A stretch of 64,000 bases of DNA, taken from contig NC_010556.1 in assembly GCF_000019905.1 (NCBI RefSeq), forward strand, positions 2,134,001 through 2,198,000. The letters run 5' to 3'. This DNA comes from Exiguobacterium artemiae 255-15 (GTDB lineage Bacteria; Bacillota; Bacilli; Exiguobacteriales; Exiguobacteriaceae). Numbering within the stretch: position 1 is the stretch's first letter; every line of letters starts with the position of its first letter. The notes beneath the pieces are model-generated. The model was given only the letters and a program-made list of their open reading frames with translations, searched no databases and was not told the DNA's origin. Position numbers and translations under genes: made by a program. Shown here in pieces: positions 46,058 to 55,077 of the stretch.

Positions 46058-46576
46058 CTACGAGCGTTTTAGAAAAGCTTCCCGTTCCGCTCGCGTATAG
46101 AGCTCCCCTTGACCAAAACTTTGATAGAAGGCATTCACTTGCCGCCAGATCCTCTCAAACAAATCATTATCGATTGTAGCGATCAGCGTTTCCCGAAATG
46201 CCGCATCGGAATCGACGTGCTCTTCTAGAATGGACACGTCTGCGAGTTGAACAAAAGCTGCCTGTTCAAGCAAACGAAGTGTTCCTGCCAAATCTTCAAA
46301 TTTTGAATCGCCGGTCACTAAAAATTGTGCGATGATCTGAATGTAGGTATGGTCATCCCGGTTTAAAAGAAAACTGCCTCCCCCGTGCCTTGTCTCGATG
46401 ATTCCGAGATAAGCGAGCGTCCGAAGTGCTTCCCGCACCGAAGGACGGCTGATCGACAGTCGTTCTGCCAATTCACGTTCTGATGGAATTCGATCTCCCG
46501 GCACAAAGCCATCCTTTTCGATCATCGTTTTGATTGCTGAAATATTCGTTTCAAAAGCATTCCGCTTTTTCTCCAT
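46058..46576 (-). CDS. FadR/GntR-family transcriptional regulator
   Basis: A 172-residue regulator. The N-terminal GntR winged helix (about residues 8-72) reads GDRIPSERELAERLSISRPS then VREALRTLAYLGIIETRHGG. The C-terminal part (about 100 residues) is helical and shorter than a full FCD domain, so ligand binding may differ from classical FadR. Start 46576 was chosen for its ATG; upstream GTGs fall within the ribosome binding region. A TTGGTCAGACCAA operator lies 55 bases upstream. It precedes accD-accA, suggesting control of malonyl-CoA supply, but this is inference. Confidence 0.85.
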   Translation of the reverse strand: MEKKRNAFETNISAIKTMIEKDGFVPGDRIPSERELAERLSISRPSVREALRTLAYLGIIETRHGGGSFLLNRDDHTYIQIIAQFLVTGDSKFEDLAGTLRLLEQAAFVQLADVSILEEHVDSDAAFRETLIATIDNDLFERIWRQVNAFYQSFGQGELYTRAEREAFLKRS

Positions 46577-46596
46577 TTTGTACAGCACCACCTTCC

Positions 46597-46610
46597 TGAC
46601 GCATGCGTCA
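46597..46610. promoter_or_regulatory. Perfect 14-bp palindrome TGACGCATGCGTCA
   Basis: The palindrome lies in the leader of the FadR-type gene just upstream of its ribosome binding site. Its binding protein is unknown; it may be a second operator. Confidence 0.4.
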
Positions 46611-46630
46611 TTTCCTTATTCCGGCGGTCA

Positions 46631-46658
46631 TTGGTCAGACCAATTACGCCTTATTATA
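46631..46658 (-). promoter_or_regulatory. FadR-type operator and -10 box upstream of the regulator-accDA operon
   Basis: TTGGTCAGACCAA (46631-46643) is a perfect inverted repeat around one base, close to the FadR-type pattern TGGTNNGACCA. On the minus strand a TATAAT -10 (46658-46653) lies immediately upstream, so the operator covers the transcription start. No good -35 is seen. Confidence 0.6.
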
Positions 46659-46678
46659 ACAAATCTTATTACCTACTA

Positions 46679-49600
46679 CTAGTTCGAACGCGGCACATTT
46701 TTCAGGATGATATTCGCTTCCCCGAAGCGAATCCGGAGTTGGGCCATCAATTCCTCTTCCTGCTGAACGGCATAAATTCCCGGTAACGGCTTGGTTTCAT
46801 TCGTATCGGCATAACGTACGACGACCGGAATATCACCCGGGGCCGATTCGAGCATCCGTTCCAGAACAGCGAGATCATTTTTAGACGGCAGTTTGACGAA
46901 TAAGACGTCCTGCCCCAAAGGACGCAACCGCTCGAGGACGAATTGACGATCTCCCTCACGTTCCTGCACCTTCACTTCAATCAACAGCACGTTTCCGATA
47001 TACAACGAACGTTTGAACGCGGCATACTGTTGCGGAAAGACAACGACTTCCTCCGTCGTATACCCGTCGACGGCATGAATGACTGCCATTGTCTGGGCAC
47101 GCTTCGTTTTGAATTCACGGATTTGCTCAATATAACAAACCAAGTAGTTGGTTTGATTCCCTTCCAGCGAGAGGGTTTGGAAATGTGTCGTCTCAACAGG
47201 CGGCTTCATCGCGGTCATCAACGGAGAATAGGTCAGCCAAAATCCAAGTGACTCGCGCTCAAGGCGTGCCCAATCGGTTGCTGTCCGGTTCGTTTGTGTT
47301 GTTGTTTTTCTCCGTCCAAGGCTTGCGAGTTCGTCCGGAAGCAGCGTATTCGAAGCCATCGTAAAGTAGTCGAGGACCTCCTGTTCTGCAAGCCCCCGGT
47401 CTCCATGAGTCGAACGATCAAACGCCCCGCTGTACAACAACAGCTCAATCTTCGCCCGTTCCTTTTTCCCCCACCCGACTGCCGACAATAACTGTGTGAT
47501 CGTCTGCGAGGTTTTCGCGGCTTCACGTAACGTATGAAAGTCTTTTTCCGTAATTCCCCGAAGCGTCTGAATTCCGAGCCGGATTCCTTTGCCTTCTAAT
47601 GTCGAACGGAAATCCGACATCCAAATATCGGGCGGCAATACCGGAAGCCGTTTTTCCCGCATGACGCGGACGAGACGTTCCGGTTGATCAATCGATACCA
47701 ATGAAAAGATTTGCGGATAATGGGCTTTCATATATCCGAGTGCATAACTGATTTTGGTATAGGCAACAGCATGACTGCGATTAAATCCATAACCGGCAAA
47801 CCGTTCGATTTGATCGTACAACGTTTCGGCAACCGTTAAATCAAAACCGTTTTGCAATGCCCCTTCGATAAAACGTTTCTTTTCCGCTTCTACAGACTGA
47901 CTGCTTTTTTTCGAAATCGCCCGCCGCAGCAAATCGGCTTGAGCCAGCGTAAATCCGGCAACCCGGCGTGTAATCTCCATGATTTGTTCCTGATAGACGA
48001 TAACGCCGTAGGTCGCGGTTAAAATTTCTTCTAAAATCGGATGAACCATTTGATAAGGTTGACCGGCTTTTCGTTTCGCATAGAGATCGATGAACTTCAT
48101 CGGTCCCGGACGGAACAGTGACATCGTCGCGACTAAATCCTCAAACCGGTTCGGCTTGACTTCGCGCAGCGTCTGTTTCATCCCTGCCGATTCAAATTGG
48201 AAGATTTGATCCGTCTCTCCTTTGGCAAACAACCGTAACGTCGCTTTGTCCTCGTCCGGTATCCGTTCGACCGAGAAATCAGGGTACGCATGCTGAATCA
48301 ACTGCTCCATCTGCCGTAACCGTGTTAAATTACGTAATCCAAGCAAGTCGATCTTCAGCAAACCTTGTTGTTCGATTGCCTTCATTAAATATTGTGTGAC
48401 GAACCGTCCACTTGCATGTAAATCAACCGGTGTCGTCTCGATCAATTCCTCTGAACCGATGATGACGCCGGCAGCATGAATCGAACGTTGTCTCGGTAAT
48501 CCTTCAATCGCTTGAGCCAGCTGTAACAATTGACGTCGTTTTTCACTGCCCGAGAACCAGCGGTAAATGGATGCTTGTTGCTCGAGCCCTTGTAGCGTCG
48601 TCACTTTTCCCAATTGTTTTGCCGCCGCGTCGGTTTCATCTTTCGAAAATTCCAATGCCCGTGCTACATCACGCAGGGCGGCTTTCGCTCCAAGAGTCGA
48701 TAACGTTCCGATTTGACCGACATGTTGCTTGCCGTACCGCTCGACCAGGTACTCAAGCACTTCCTCCCGCCGCGCATCTTCAATGTCAATATCGATATCA
48801 GGCATCGTGATCCGTTCCGGATTCAGGAACCGTTCAAATAACAAACCGTACTTCAGCGGATCGACAGTCGTAATCCCGAGGGCATAACTGACGAGTGATC
48901 CGGCAGCCGATCCACGTCCCGGGCCGACACGGATTCCTTCACTTTTCGCGTGGCGAACCAAATCTTCAACAATCAGAAAATAGTCCGCAAATCCTGTTTT
49001 TTCAATAACTTCGAGTTCATACTGCAGCCGTTTCGTCGCTTCTTCCCCGACATGTCCATGTGCAAGTAAACCATCGTGCGCCAACCGGTTCAGGGCGTGA
49101 TTCGAATCATCCGTCACCTGTGGAAGAGGACGCGATTGAAAAGGTAACGTCAGCGTCTCCTGCGACTCCGCCCACCGTGTTAACAACCGCAATTCCCGGT
49201 CCGTAAACTGATCCTGTAATTCTTCCGTCAGTTTAAGATGAGCCGATCGGCTGACCTTTTGTTCAGCGAACATCGTACCTTCGTCAATGGCACGCAGGGC
49301 TTGAAACGCATCTGCCTCTTCGCGAAAGAGATAACGGACGGGATCAATCGGAATCGTTTCAATTCCCAGGGCATTTGCCGCTTGACGGTATCGTTCCCTG
49401 CTGTCGCGTTCAACAGTCGAACGGACTGCCTTGACACCAAGTAAAATCGTGGCTTTGTGTGCTGATCCCATCCACTGGGCGACGAGACGCCGCAAGCGCG
49501 CTTCATCTTCCGGTGCCTGACGTTTCGGTTCGAGGACGGCAATCAGCTCCGAGTAATCTTCAACCGGCATTTCACTGGCCAGCCGGTAAAGTACTTTTAA

Positions 49601-49846
49601 TCCAAGGCTTGTTTTCGCATACCATAGAATCGTAAGTTCATCCGGTTCTATGACTTGTTCGAATCCGACGATCGGAATCAGTTCCCGTTGCTTACAGCCT
49701 GCCATAAATGCCGGGACGCCTGTCAAAGAAGTCTCACAAATCGCCGCAGCCGAAAAGCCGCGTCGCTTCACTTCATCGAGATAACGATCCATCCGAATCG
49801 TACTTTGCAACGGACTGTATGCTGTACGGACATTTAGTTGGACCAT
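46679..49846 (-). CDS. dnaE: DNA polymerase III alpha subunit, DnaE type
   Basis: A 1055-residue family C polymerase, the error-prone lagging-strand enzyme of Firmicutes that works beside PolC. The catalytic acids are in GPGRGSAAGSLVSYALG and MPDIDIDIEDARREEVLEYL. Further conserved polymerase stretches are FRPGPMKFIDLYAKRKAGQP and YGFNRSHAVAYTKISYALGY. OB-fold and C-terminal regions follow. The N-terminal PHP domain has lost its metal motifs: it starts MVQLNVRTAYSPLQS where HLxVHxxYS is usual, and ICETS replaces the usual LTDxx. GGAGG precedes the ATG. Confidence 0.96.
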   Translation of the reverse strand: MVQLNVRTAYSPLQSTIRMDRYLDEVKRRGFSAAAICETSLTGVPAFMAGCKQRELIPIVGFEQVIEPDELTILWYAKTSLGLKVLYRLASEMPVEDYSELIAVLEPKRQAPEDEARLRRLVAQWMGSAHKATILLGVKAVRSTVERDSRERYRQAANALGIETIPIDPVRYLFREEADAFQALRAIDEGTMFAEQKVSRSAHLKLTEELQDQFTDRELRLLTRWAESQETLTLPFQSRPLPQVTDDSNHALNRLAHDGLLAHGHVGEEATKRLQYELEVIEKTGFADYFLIVEDLVRHAKSEGIRVGPGRGSAAGSLVSYALGITTVDPLKYGLLFERFLNPERITMPDIDIDIEDARREEVLEYLVERYGKQHVGQIGTLSTLGAKAALRDVARALEFSKDETDAAAKQLGKVTTLQGLEQQASIYRWFSGSEKRRQLLQLAQAIEGLPRQRSIHAAGVIIGSEELIETTPVDLHASGRFVTQYLMKAIEQQGLLKIDLLGLRNLTRLRQMEQLIQHAYPDFSVERIPDEDKATLRLFAKGETDQIFQFESAGMKQTLREVKPNRFEDLVATMSLFRPGPMKFIDLYAKRKAGQPYQMVHPILEEILTATYGVIVYQEQIMEITRRVAGFTLAQADLLRRAISKKSSQSVEAEKKRFIEGALQNGFDLTVAETLYDQIERFAGYGFNRSHAVAYTKISYALGYMKAHYPQIFSLVSIDQPERLVRVMREKRLPVLPPDIWMSDFRSTLEGKGIRLGIQTLRGITEKDFHTLREAAKTSQTITQLLSAVGWGKKERAKIELLLYSGAFDRSTHGDRGLAEQEVLDYFTMASNTLLPDELASLGRRKTTTQTNRTATDWARLERESLGFWLTYSPLMTAMKPPVETTHFQTLSLEGNQTNYLVCYIEQIREFKTKRAQTMAVIHAVDGYTTEEVVVFPQQYAAFKRSLYIGNVLLIEVKVQEREGDRQFVLERLRPLGQDVLFVKLPSKNDLAVLERMLESAPGDIPVVVRYADTNETKPLPGIYAVQQEEELMAQLRIRFGEANIILKNVPRSN

Positions 49847-50000
49847 CCTGTTTCCTCCATCCTCACTTGATTATATTTCGCCTGTAAATGAAACGTTTTC
49901 AGAAGTTTCATATCTATGTGTTTCTCAGTCTCGCCATCCCTATCATTTTTCGCTACAATAAAAAGAGAACATCATGACTTGCACGGAAGGAGAGTTTGCC

Positions 50001-50195
50001 ATGATTTTAAACCGTAGCCAAATCGCTCGTGAAAAAGTGGAACAACTGAAATTAGGGGTCACCGCTTTTACCGAGACTGAAGAAATCGCTGAAAAAATTC
50101 GTAAGTCTGTCAAAGAACTTGAATTGAATGTCATTGAAGATCATACAGAACGGGGAACTTGGTTCATCCCCCAGGAAGAGGCTACCACTCATTGA
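50001..50195 (+). CDS. Small hypothetical protein
   Basis: A 64-residue, charged, probably helical protein: MILNRSQIAREKVEQLKLGV, then EEIAEKIRKSVKELELNVIE and a tail GTWFIPQEEATTH. No signal peptide or membrane segment. GGAAGGAG precedes the ATG by about eight bases, and a strong bidirectional terminator follows, so it looks like a real gene. It sits where Bacillus has ytrH-ytrI between dnaE and nrnA, but is not similar to them as far as I can see. Function unknown. Confidence 0.7.
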   Translation: MILNRSQIAREKVEQLKLGVTAFTETEEIAEKIRKSVKELELNVIEDHTERGTWFIPQEEATTH

Positions 50196-50200
50196 TGCAA

Positions 50201-50252
50201 AAAAGGCTGTTCGCCATGTATCCGAAACAGGATGATGGCGAGCAGCCCTTTT
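50201..50252. terminator. Bidirectional terminator between the 64-residue gene and nrnA
   Basis: GGCTGTTCGCCAT (50205-50217) pairs with ATGGCGAGCAGCC (50235-50247) with one wobble, flanked by A- and T-runs. Confidence 0.85.
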
Positions 50253-51191
50253 TTATTCGAAAGTAAAGGCTTCTGCCACTTCATTTAAACGGGATACGAC
50301 CTTATCAACTTCCGTTAAATTCTTGATTGTTGCACCTGATGCCATCGGATGTCCGCCCCCATTGAATTCTTTAGCCACCTCATTGATGACGGGCCCTTTC
50401 GAGCGCAGACGGACACGCACTTCCTTATCTGTTTCGAGGAACAAGGCCCATGCTTTTAAGCCTTTCAAGCCTGCAAAACTGTTGACAAGAAGAGAGGCCT
50501 GTTCAACGGTCGCATCGAACGTCGCCAACGTATCTTGCGTCAACACGACGTAACCGACGCCTGCTTCCGTCAACTGGATGTGTTGCAACACGTAACCTTG
50601 TAACTGTAAAGCGACTAGTTCCGTCTGATACATATTTCGATAGAGCCAATCCGTATCAATCCCTGTATCAAGCAGTTGCGCCGCGACGGAAAACGTCCGG
50701 CTTGTCGTCCCTCTGAATTGGAAACGACCTGTATCTCCAACGATTCCTGCATAAAATTGAATCGCTGCAGCGGCCGGGATATCGTACTCCCATTCATTTA
50801 AAAGATGGACCAACAGCTCCGACGTCGAACTGACGGTTGTATCGACAATCTGAACGTCTGCGTAAGGATCTTCATCCGGATGGTGATCGATTTTAATCGT
50901 CTGTTGCCCGTTCAAGGCTTCCGCTCCATCAATCCGACCTTGATTGGCTGTATCCAGTACAATGACAAGCGCCTGTTGATATTCTGTTGCGTCCACCGAA
51001 TCAAGTTCTCCCATGAAGGAAAGTGAAGCCGCCATTTCACCCACGGCCTTTATTTTTTTATCAGGAAATCGTTTTTGTAAAACTCGTTGCAGTCCAAACT
51101 GACTGCCTAACGCGTCCGGGTCTGGACGTTCATGACGATGAATGATGATCGTGGATGCTTGTTCAATCAATTGTCTGATTTGTTCTTTCAC
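50253..51191 (-). CDS. nrnA: Bifunctional oligoribonuclease / PAP phosphatase NrnA
   Basis: A 312-residue DHH/DHHA1 phosphoesterase that degrades nano-RNA and hydrolyses 3'-phosphoadenosine 5'-phosphate. DHH motifs: IIIHRHERPDPDALGSQ, ALVIVLDTANQGRID, IKIDHHPDEDPYADV and GIVGDTGRF. The DHHA1 end has FNGGGHPMASGATI. The start is GTG at 51191 with GAGGAG nine bases upstream; this gives the family's usual length, whereas the open frame runs 22 codons further. It is divergent from the ytpI-like gene, as its order in Bacillus (ytqI) suggests. Confidence 0.95.
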   Translation of the reverse strand: MKEQIRQLIEQASTIIIHRHERPDPDALGSQFGLQRVLQKRFPDKKIKAVGEMAASLSFMGELDSVDATEYQQALVIVLDTANQGRIDGAEALNGQQTIKIDHHPDEDPYADVQIVDTTVSSTSELLVHLLNEWEYDIPAAAAIQFYAGIVGDTGRFQFRGTTSRTFSVAAQLLDTGIDTDWLYRNMYQTELVALQLQGYVLQHIQLTEAGVGYVVLTQDTLATFDATVEQASLLVNSFAGLKGLKAWALFLETDKEVRVRLRSKGPVINEVAKEFNGGGHPMASGATIKNLTEVDKVVSRLNEVAEAFTFE

Positions 51192-51257
51192 AGTGCACAG
51201 CTCCTCTAAATATTGATATGATACAAACAGATACAGAAAGAAAAGGAGGTCATCCAT

Positions 51258-51575
51258 ATGCAGTTTGTTCTCATTCTGTTAATCGTCTTGTCACTCGGCG
51301 GATATCTGCTTGCCAAACGACGTGCGTTTCATACGAAAAGCACGAACCGAAAATTTTTATTTAATACGCAAGCGAGCATCTGGCTCAGCTTGTTCGTCAT
51401 CTTGTTTGCCGTCAACCAATTCGTCTCCGGTGACGGATTGACGACGACAATCGGAAAAGTCGTCTGTTCGATTTTGATTGTCATCGGTGTTGCTTCGTTC
51501 ATCGCCGGCTTCATCCGCTATAAAAAAATCTATCCGTATGTCGTCCGTGAAATGGAACAGACGGAACAGTCCTAA
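51258..51575 (+). CDS. YtpI-like small membrane protein
   Basis: A 105-residue protein with three hydrophobic segments (about residues 1-18, 32-52 and 62-88: MQFVLILLIVLSLGGYLLAK; ASIWLSLFVILFAVNQFV; VVCSILIVIGVASFIAGFIR). It resembles Bacillus YtpI in size, topology and position between nrnA and ytoI. Function unknown. AGGAGG lies just upstream of the ATG. It ends at a bidirectional terminator shared with ytoI. Confidence 0.85.
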   Translation: MQFVLILLIVLSLGGYLLAKRRAFHTKSTNRKFLFNTQASIWLSLFVILFAVNQFVSGDGLTTTIGKVVCSILIVIGVASFIAGFIRYKKIYPYVVREMEQTEQS

Positions 51576-51601
51576 AAAAGACGGTATCTACCGTCTTTTT
51601 T
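51574..51601. terminator. Bidirectional terminator between ytpI- and ytoI-like genes
   Basis: GACGGTA-TC-TACCGTC (51580-51595) with six A before and seven T after. Confidence 0.85.
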
Positions 51602-51619
51602 TGTGGCCTGTTAGTTACG

Positions 51620-52930
51620 TTATCGATCAATCAGTTGCGAGGTCACGAGGGCTTTCGCAACGATTTGTGTGCCTTGATACATCTCGACATCTACTTTTCC
51701 GAACTTCCGCCCGACATCAAAGACATTTGCCCGGATCGTGATCGTACTCTCGATTTGGACGGGTTTGATGAAATAGATACTGACATTCTCGATGACCAGG
51801 TCGCCTTTTTTCATATGACGCAACATCCGGGTCGCCCCTTCGACGAGCAAAGTCGTCAACACGCCACTTGAAGCCGTTCCCATGAAGTTCGTCATTTGCG
51901 GCGAGACTTCCAGTGAAAGGTAAGGTCCTCTCGCATCTTCCGCCGCCTTGATTTGTCCGGTGATCAAATCATCAAACGTTTCACCGACTTGCGGCTGGCG
52001 GTTCGCAAGTTGCAGGGCTTTTAGTACATCCTGTCGGCTGATGATCCCGAGCAACCGACCGTATTGATCGATGACCGGTAACATCTCAATTCCTTCCCAC
52101 ACCATCTGATGCGCGGAATTCGTCACACTCGTCCGAATTCCGACCGTGATCGGATGACGGGTCATGACTTTTTCGACGGGCCAATCGTGCGGACGGTCAA
52201 TGATATCCTTCGCCGTCACGACACCGACAACCTTCATCTGTTCATCAATGACCGGATAACGATTATGTTTCGTCTGTTCATTGAGTTCATGCCATCTGGA
52301 AATCGGATCGTTCGTTTGTAAATAAAACGTATCGTGTAAAGGAATCAAGATATCGGAGACAAGCAGGATTTCTTTTTTGATCAATCGGTCGTAAATCGCC
52401 CGGTTGATCATCGTCGCGACAGTGAACGTGTCGTAAGACGTTGAAATGATCGGCAGCTCCATTTCGTCCGCCAACCGTTTTGCGTCTTCCGTCGTATCAA
52501 ACCCGCCGGTGATCAGGACCGCTGCTCCTGCATCCAAGACCAGTTCATGTGCTTTTTCCCGGTTTCCGATAATGACGAGACTGTCGACATCGATGTAACG
52601 CATCATCGCCTCCAGCTTCATGGCGCCGATGACGAATTTCGTCAACGTCTTATGCAGTCCGTCACGTCCTCCGAGAACTTGTCCGTCGACGATATTGACG
52701 ACTTCCGCGAACGTCAGCTTTTCAATATTTTCTTTTTGTTTCTTTTTGATGCGAATCGTGCCGACGCGTTCAATCGTTGAGACGAACCCTAAATTTTCCG
52801 CTTCTTTGATGGCACGGTAGGCCGTACCTTCGGATACCGTTAAGTCCTTTGCAATTTGCCGGACGGATATTTTGGCGCCCACATCGAGATCCTCAATGTG
52901 CCGGATGATCTGTTCATGTTTTGTAGGCAT
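51620..52930 (-). CDS. DRTGG-CBS-hotdog regulatory protein (YtoI-like)
   Basis: A 436-residue multidomain cytoplasmic protein. Order: N-terminal winged helix (residues about 1-65, ISVRQIAKDLTVSEGTAYRA), DRTGG domain (about 75-180), two CBS repeats (about 185-305, NRYPVIDEQMKVVGVVTAKD and IEMLPVIDQYGRLLGIISRQ), and a hotdog-fold thioesterase-like domain (about 320-436, GASSGVLTTLLVE-like segment). CBS pairs usually bind adenosine nucleotides. The combination matches Bacillus YtoI, whose role is unknown. Start 52930 follows GAAGGG; the frame is open 37 codons further but without a good ribosome binding site. Confidence 0.9.
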   Translation of the reverse strand: MPTKHEQIIRHIEDLDVGAKISVRQIAKDLTVSEGTAYRAIKEAENLGFVSTIERVGTIRIKKKQKENIEKLTFAEVVNIVDGQVLGGRDGLHKTLTKFVIGAMKLEAMMRYIDVDSLVIIGNREKAHELVLDAGAAVLITGGFDTTEDAKRLADEMELPIISTSYDTFTVATMINRAIYDRLIKKEILLVSDILIPLHDTFYLQTNDPISRWHELNEQTKHNRYPVIDEQMKVVGVVTAKDIIDRPHDWPVEKVMTRHPITVGIRTSVTNSAHQMVWEGIEMLPVIDQYGRLLGIISRQDVLKALQLANRQPQVGETFDDLITGQIKAAEDARGPYLSLEVSPQMTNFMGTASSGVLTTLLVEGATRMLRHMKKGDLVIENVSIYFIKPVQIESTITIRANVFDVGRKFGKVDVEMYQGTQIVAKALVTSQLIDR

Positions 52931-53086
52931 GCTGTATCCCTTCTTTTTCCTATATTCTACTCTTCTGTCATTATACTGTACTACTCCAACGAATGAAAAG
53001 TGTACTAGTCTCGATTTACGAGAAATGTTTTCCATTTCCAACGATGGTATACTGAATCATGAAACGAACAGAGAGGTGGAAACGAT

Positions 53087-54190
53087 ATGTTAGAACGGAC
53101 AAACCAGATTAGTCGTGTATTAAAAGAATCAGGAATTGACGTTGCATTGATTACGTCAAAAGCGAGTGTATTTTATTTCTCAGGTGTCTATGCGGAACCC
53201 CATGAACGCGTGATGGCTGTCATCGTTGATGCGAACGGAAAACGTGCTCTTTTCTGCCCTGCGCTCGAGGCAAACATCGTCGCCGCAAGTCCATGGGACG
53301 GTGAAGTCATTACGTATGCAGACCATGAACATCCATTTGATAAAATCAGCGAAGCCCTTAAAACATTTTCGATTTCCAATAACCGGATCGGTATCGAGGG
53401 TGAACATATGACGTTCAGCCGGTTCAAAGAGTTGGAAGCCCGCCAGGAAAATGCGGCGATTCTTGATATTGGTCAGCCTTTACAAGCATTACGCCTTAAA
53501 AAAGATGCTCAAGAAATTGAGATTCTCCGTGAAGCAGCCGCACTCGCGGACGAAGCGGTTGAAATCGGCAAACAGGCGATTCGTCCCGGCGTCACGGAAA
53601 TGGAAGTCATTTCAACAATCGAGTTTGAAATGAAAAAGAAAGGTGTCCGTGAGATGTCATTCGACACGCTCGTTTTATTCGGAGCGAACAGCGCCGATCC
53701 GCACGGTGTCCCAGGTGACCGTGTCATTCAAGAAGGCGATTTCGTTCTGTTCGACCTCGGTGTCGTATGGAAAGGATATTGTTCAGACATCACCCGGACT
53801 TTCGTTTACGGAGAAGCCAGTGAAGAACAACAAACCATCTACCAAACCGTTCTTCAGGCACTTGAAGCTGCAACAGAAGCCAGCCAGGTCGGCGTGACCC
53901 TCGGCACATTGGATCAAGCAGCCCGGAACGTGATTGATCAAGCCGGTTACGGAGACTACTTCACGCATCGTGTCGGACACGGTCTCGGCATCGACGTGCA
54001 TGAATTCCCGTCACTCGCATCAAACAATTTGCTGACAGCAGAAGCCGGCATCGTCTATACGCTCGAACCGGGTATCTATGTTCCAAACGTCGGCGGAGTA
54101 CGAATCGAAGACGATATTCATCTGACAGAAAACGGTCCTGAAGCTTTGACACACTATCCGAAACATCTTCAGTCCATCCCGTCCCACTAA
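53087..54190 (+). CDS. M24 family aminopeptidase (Xaa-Pro peptidase-like)
   Basis: A 367-residue metallopeptidase. The N-terminal creatinase-like domain (residues 1-125) precedes the pita-bread catalytic domain. Metal ligands appear in order: FVLFDLGVVWKGYCSDITRT (two Asp), YFTHRVGHGLGIDVHEFPSL (His), YTLEPGIYVPNVGG (Glu) and VRIEDDIHLTENG (Glu). It removes N-terminal residues next to proline or similar peptides in the cytoplasm. GAGGTGG lies upstream of the ATG. Monocistronic, ending at a strong terminator. Xaa-Pro dipeptidase and aminopeptidase cannot be separated with confidence. Confidence 0.93.
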   Translation: MLERTNQISRVLKESGIDVALITSKASVFYFSGVYAEPHERVMAVIVDANGKRALFCPALEANIVAASPWDGEVITYADHEHPFDKISEALKTFSISNNRIGIEGEHMTFSRFKELEARQENAAILDIGQPLQALRLKKDAQEIEILREAAALADEAVEIGKQAIRPGVTEMEVISTIEFEMKKKGVREMSFDTLVLFGANSADPHGVPGDRVIQEGDFVLFDLGVVWKGYCSDITRTFVYGEASEEQQTIYQTVLQALEAATEASQVGVTLGTLDQAARNVIDQAGYGDYFTHRVGHGLGIDVHEFPSLASNNLLTAEAGIVYTLEPGIYVPNVGGVRIEDDIHLTENGPEALTHYPKHLQSIPSH

Positions 54191-54236
54191 AAAAAGAGAT
54201 CAATTCCGGAATCAGTCGGAATTGATCTCTTTTTTT
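54188..54236. terminator. Bidirectional terminator between the M24 peptidase and SDR genes
   Basis: A 13-bp stem, GAGATCAATTCCG (54196-54208) with CGGAATTGATCTC (54217-54229), has A- and T-runs outside. Confidence 0.9.
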
Positions 54237-54249
54237 GCCTTCCTCTTCT

Positions 54250-54975
54250 TCAAGGACGTGATTGATGGACGACATTGACGCCACCGGTCACATCTAAAAC
54301 TGCGCCTGTAATCAGACCGGACTCTTCCGCCAGTAAAAACGAAATGGCTCGGGCGATATCTTCTCCGACACCCGTTCGTCCGATAGGTGTCTGATCATCC
54401 GCTGCCGCTTCTTCAATCCGCTTCGATTTATTGTCCCCTACAATATTGCCGGGATTGACCATATTTACTGTGATGCCGTGTTCCGCCTCTTCAAGGGCAA
54501 CACTTTTCGTCAGACTGACCATACCGCTTTTCGCAGCGGCGAAGGCAGCCCGTTCCACCCACCCAGGTGCAGAAGCGCTCTCCGGAAAACCGTATGTAAC
54601 GATACGTCCGTATTGTTGGTCGCGCATGATTGGAAGGATTTTTCTTAACAACCAAAAACTAGCTGTCAGGTTACCGGTTACTACTTCATTCCATTCTTCA
54701 TCCGAATAGTCGACGAGCGATTTCCGTTCGAAGATATACGGCCCCGCATTTAAAATCAACGCGTCAATCCGACCGTGGACAGCCATCGTCTGTTCGACCG
54801 CCTCCATCAACTGATCTTGATTTGTCACGTCTGCTTGAATCAAATGGAGCCGTTCATGGGAAAATGTCGGTTCCGAGCGATGTAGTGCCGTAACGTGCCA
54901 ACCTTCTTCAAGCAAACGGCGGGTCACCATCTCACCTAATCCTTTTGTTCCTGCTGTAATTAATGCGTGCCTCAT
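54250..54975 (-). CDS. SDR family protein with altered active site
   Basis: A 241-residue short-chain dehydrogenase/reductase. The cofactor turn reads LITAGTKGLGEMVTRRLL (TAxxxGLG for the usual TGxxxGIG). The NAG motif is present (LILNAGPYIFERK). At the active site the usual YxxxK reads FAAAK (ERAAFAAAKSGMVSLTKSVA): the catalytic Tyr is replaced by Phe while Lys remains. The structural VNPGNIVGD and the C-terminal ITGAVLDVTGGVNVV are kept. It may be catalytically weak or a binding protein; the substrate is unknown. AGGAGG is 10 bases before ATG 54975. Convergent with the M24 peptidase. Confidence 0.88.
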   Translation of the reverse strand: MRHALITAGTKGLGEMVTRRLLEEGWHVTALHRSEPTFSHERLHLIQADVTNQDQLMEAVEQTMAVHGRIDALILNAGPYIFERKSLVDYSDEEWNEVVTGNLTASFWLLRKILPIMRDQQYGRIVTYGFPESASAPGWVERAAFAAAKSGMVSLTKSVALEEAEHGITVNMVNPGNIVGDNKSKRIEEAAADDQTPIGRTGVGEDIARAISFLLAEESGLITGAVLDVTGGVNVVHQSRP

Positions 54976-55077
54976 CTTGGCATCGCCTCCTTTCATCTCT
55001 TTCCATCTTACGGGTTCCGCTGTCGAAGAACAATTTTAAAATCTCCTTAAATGTTCCTCACCTTCTATTTAAGGGAA

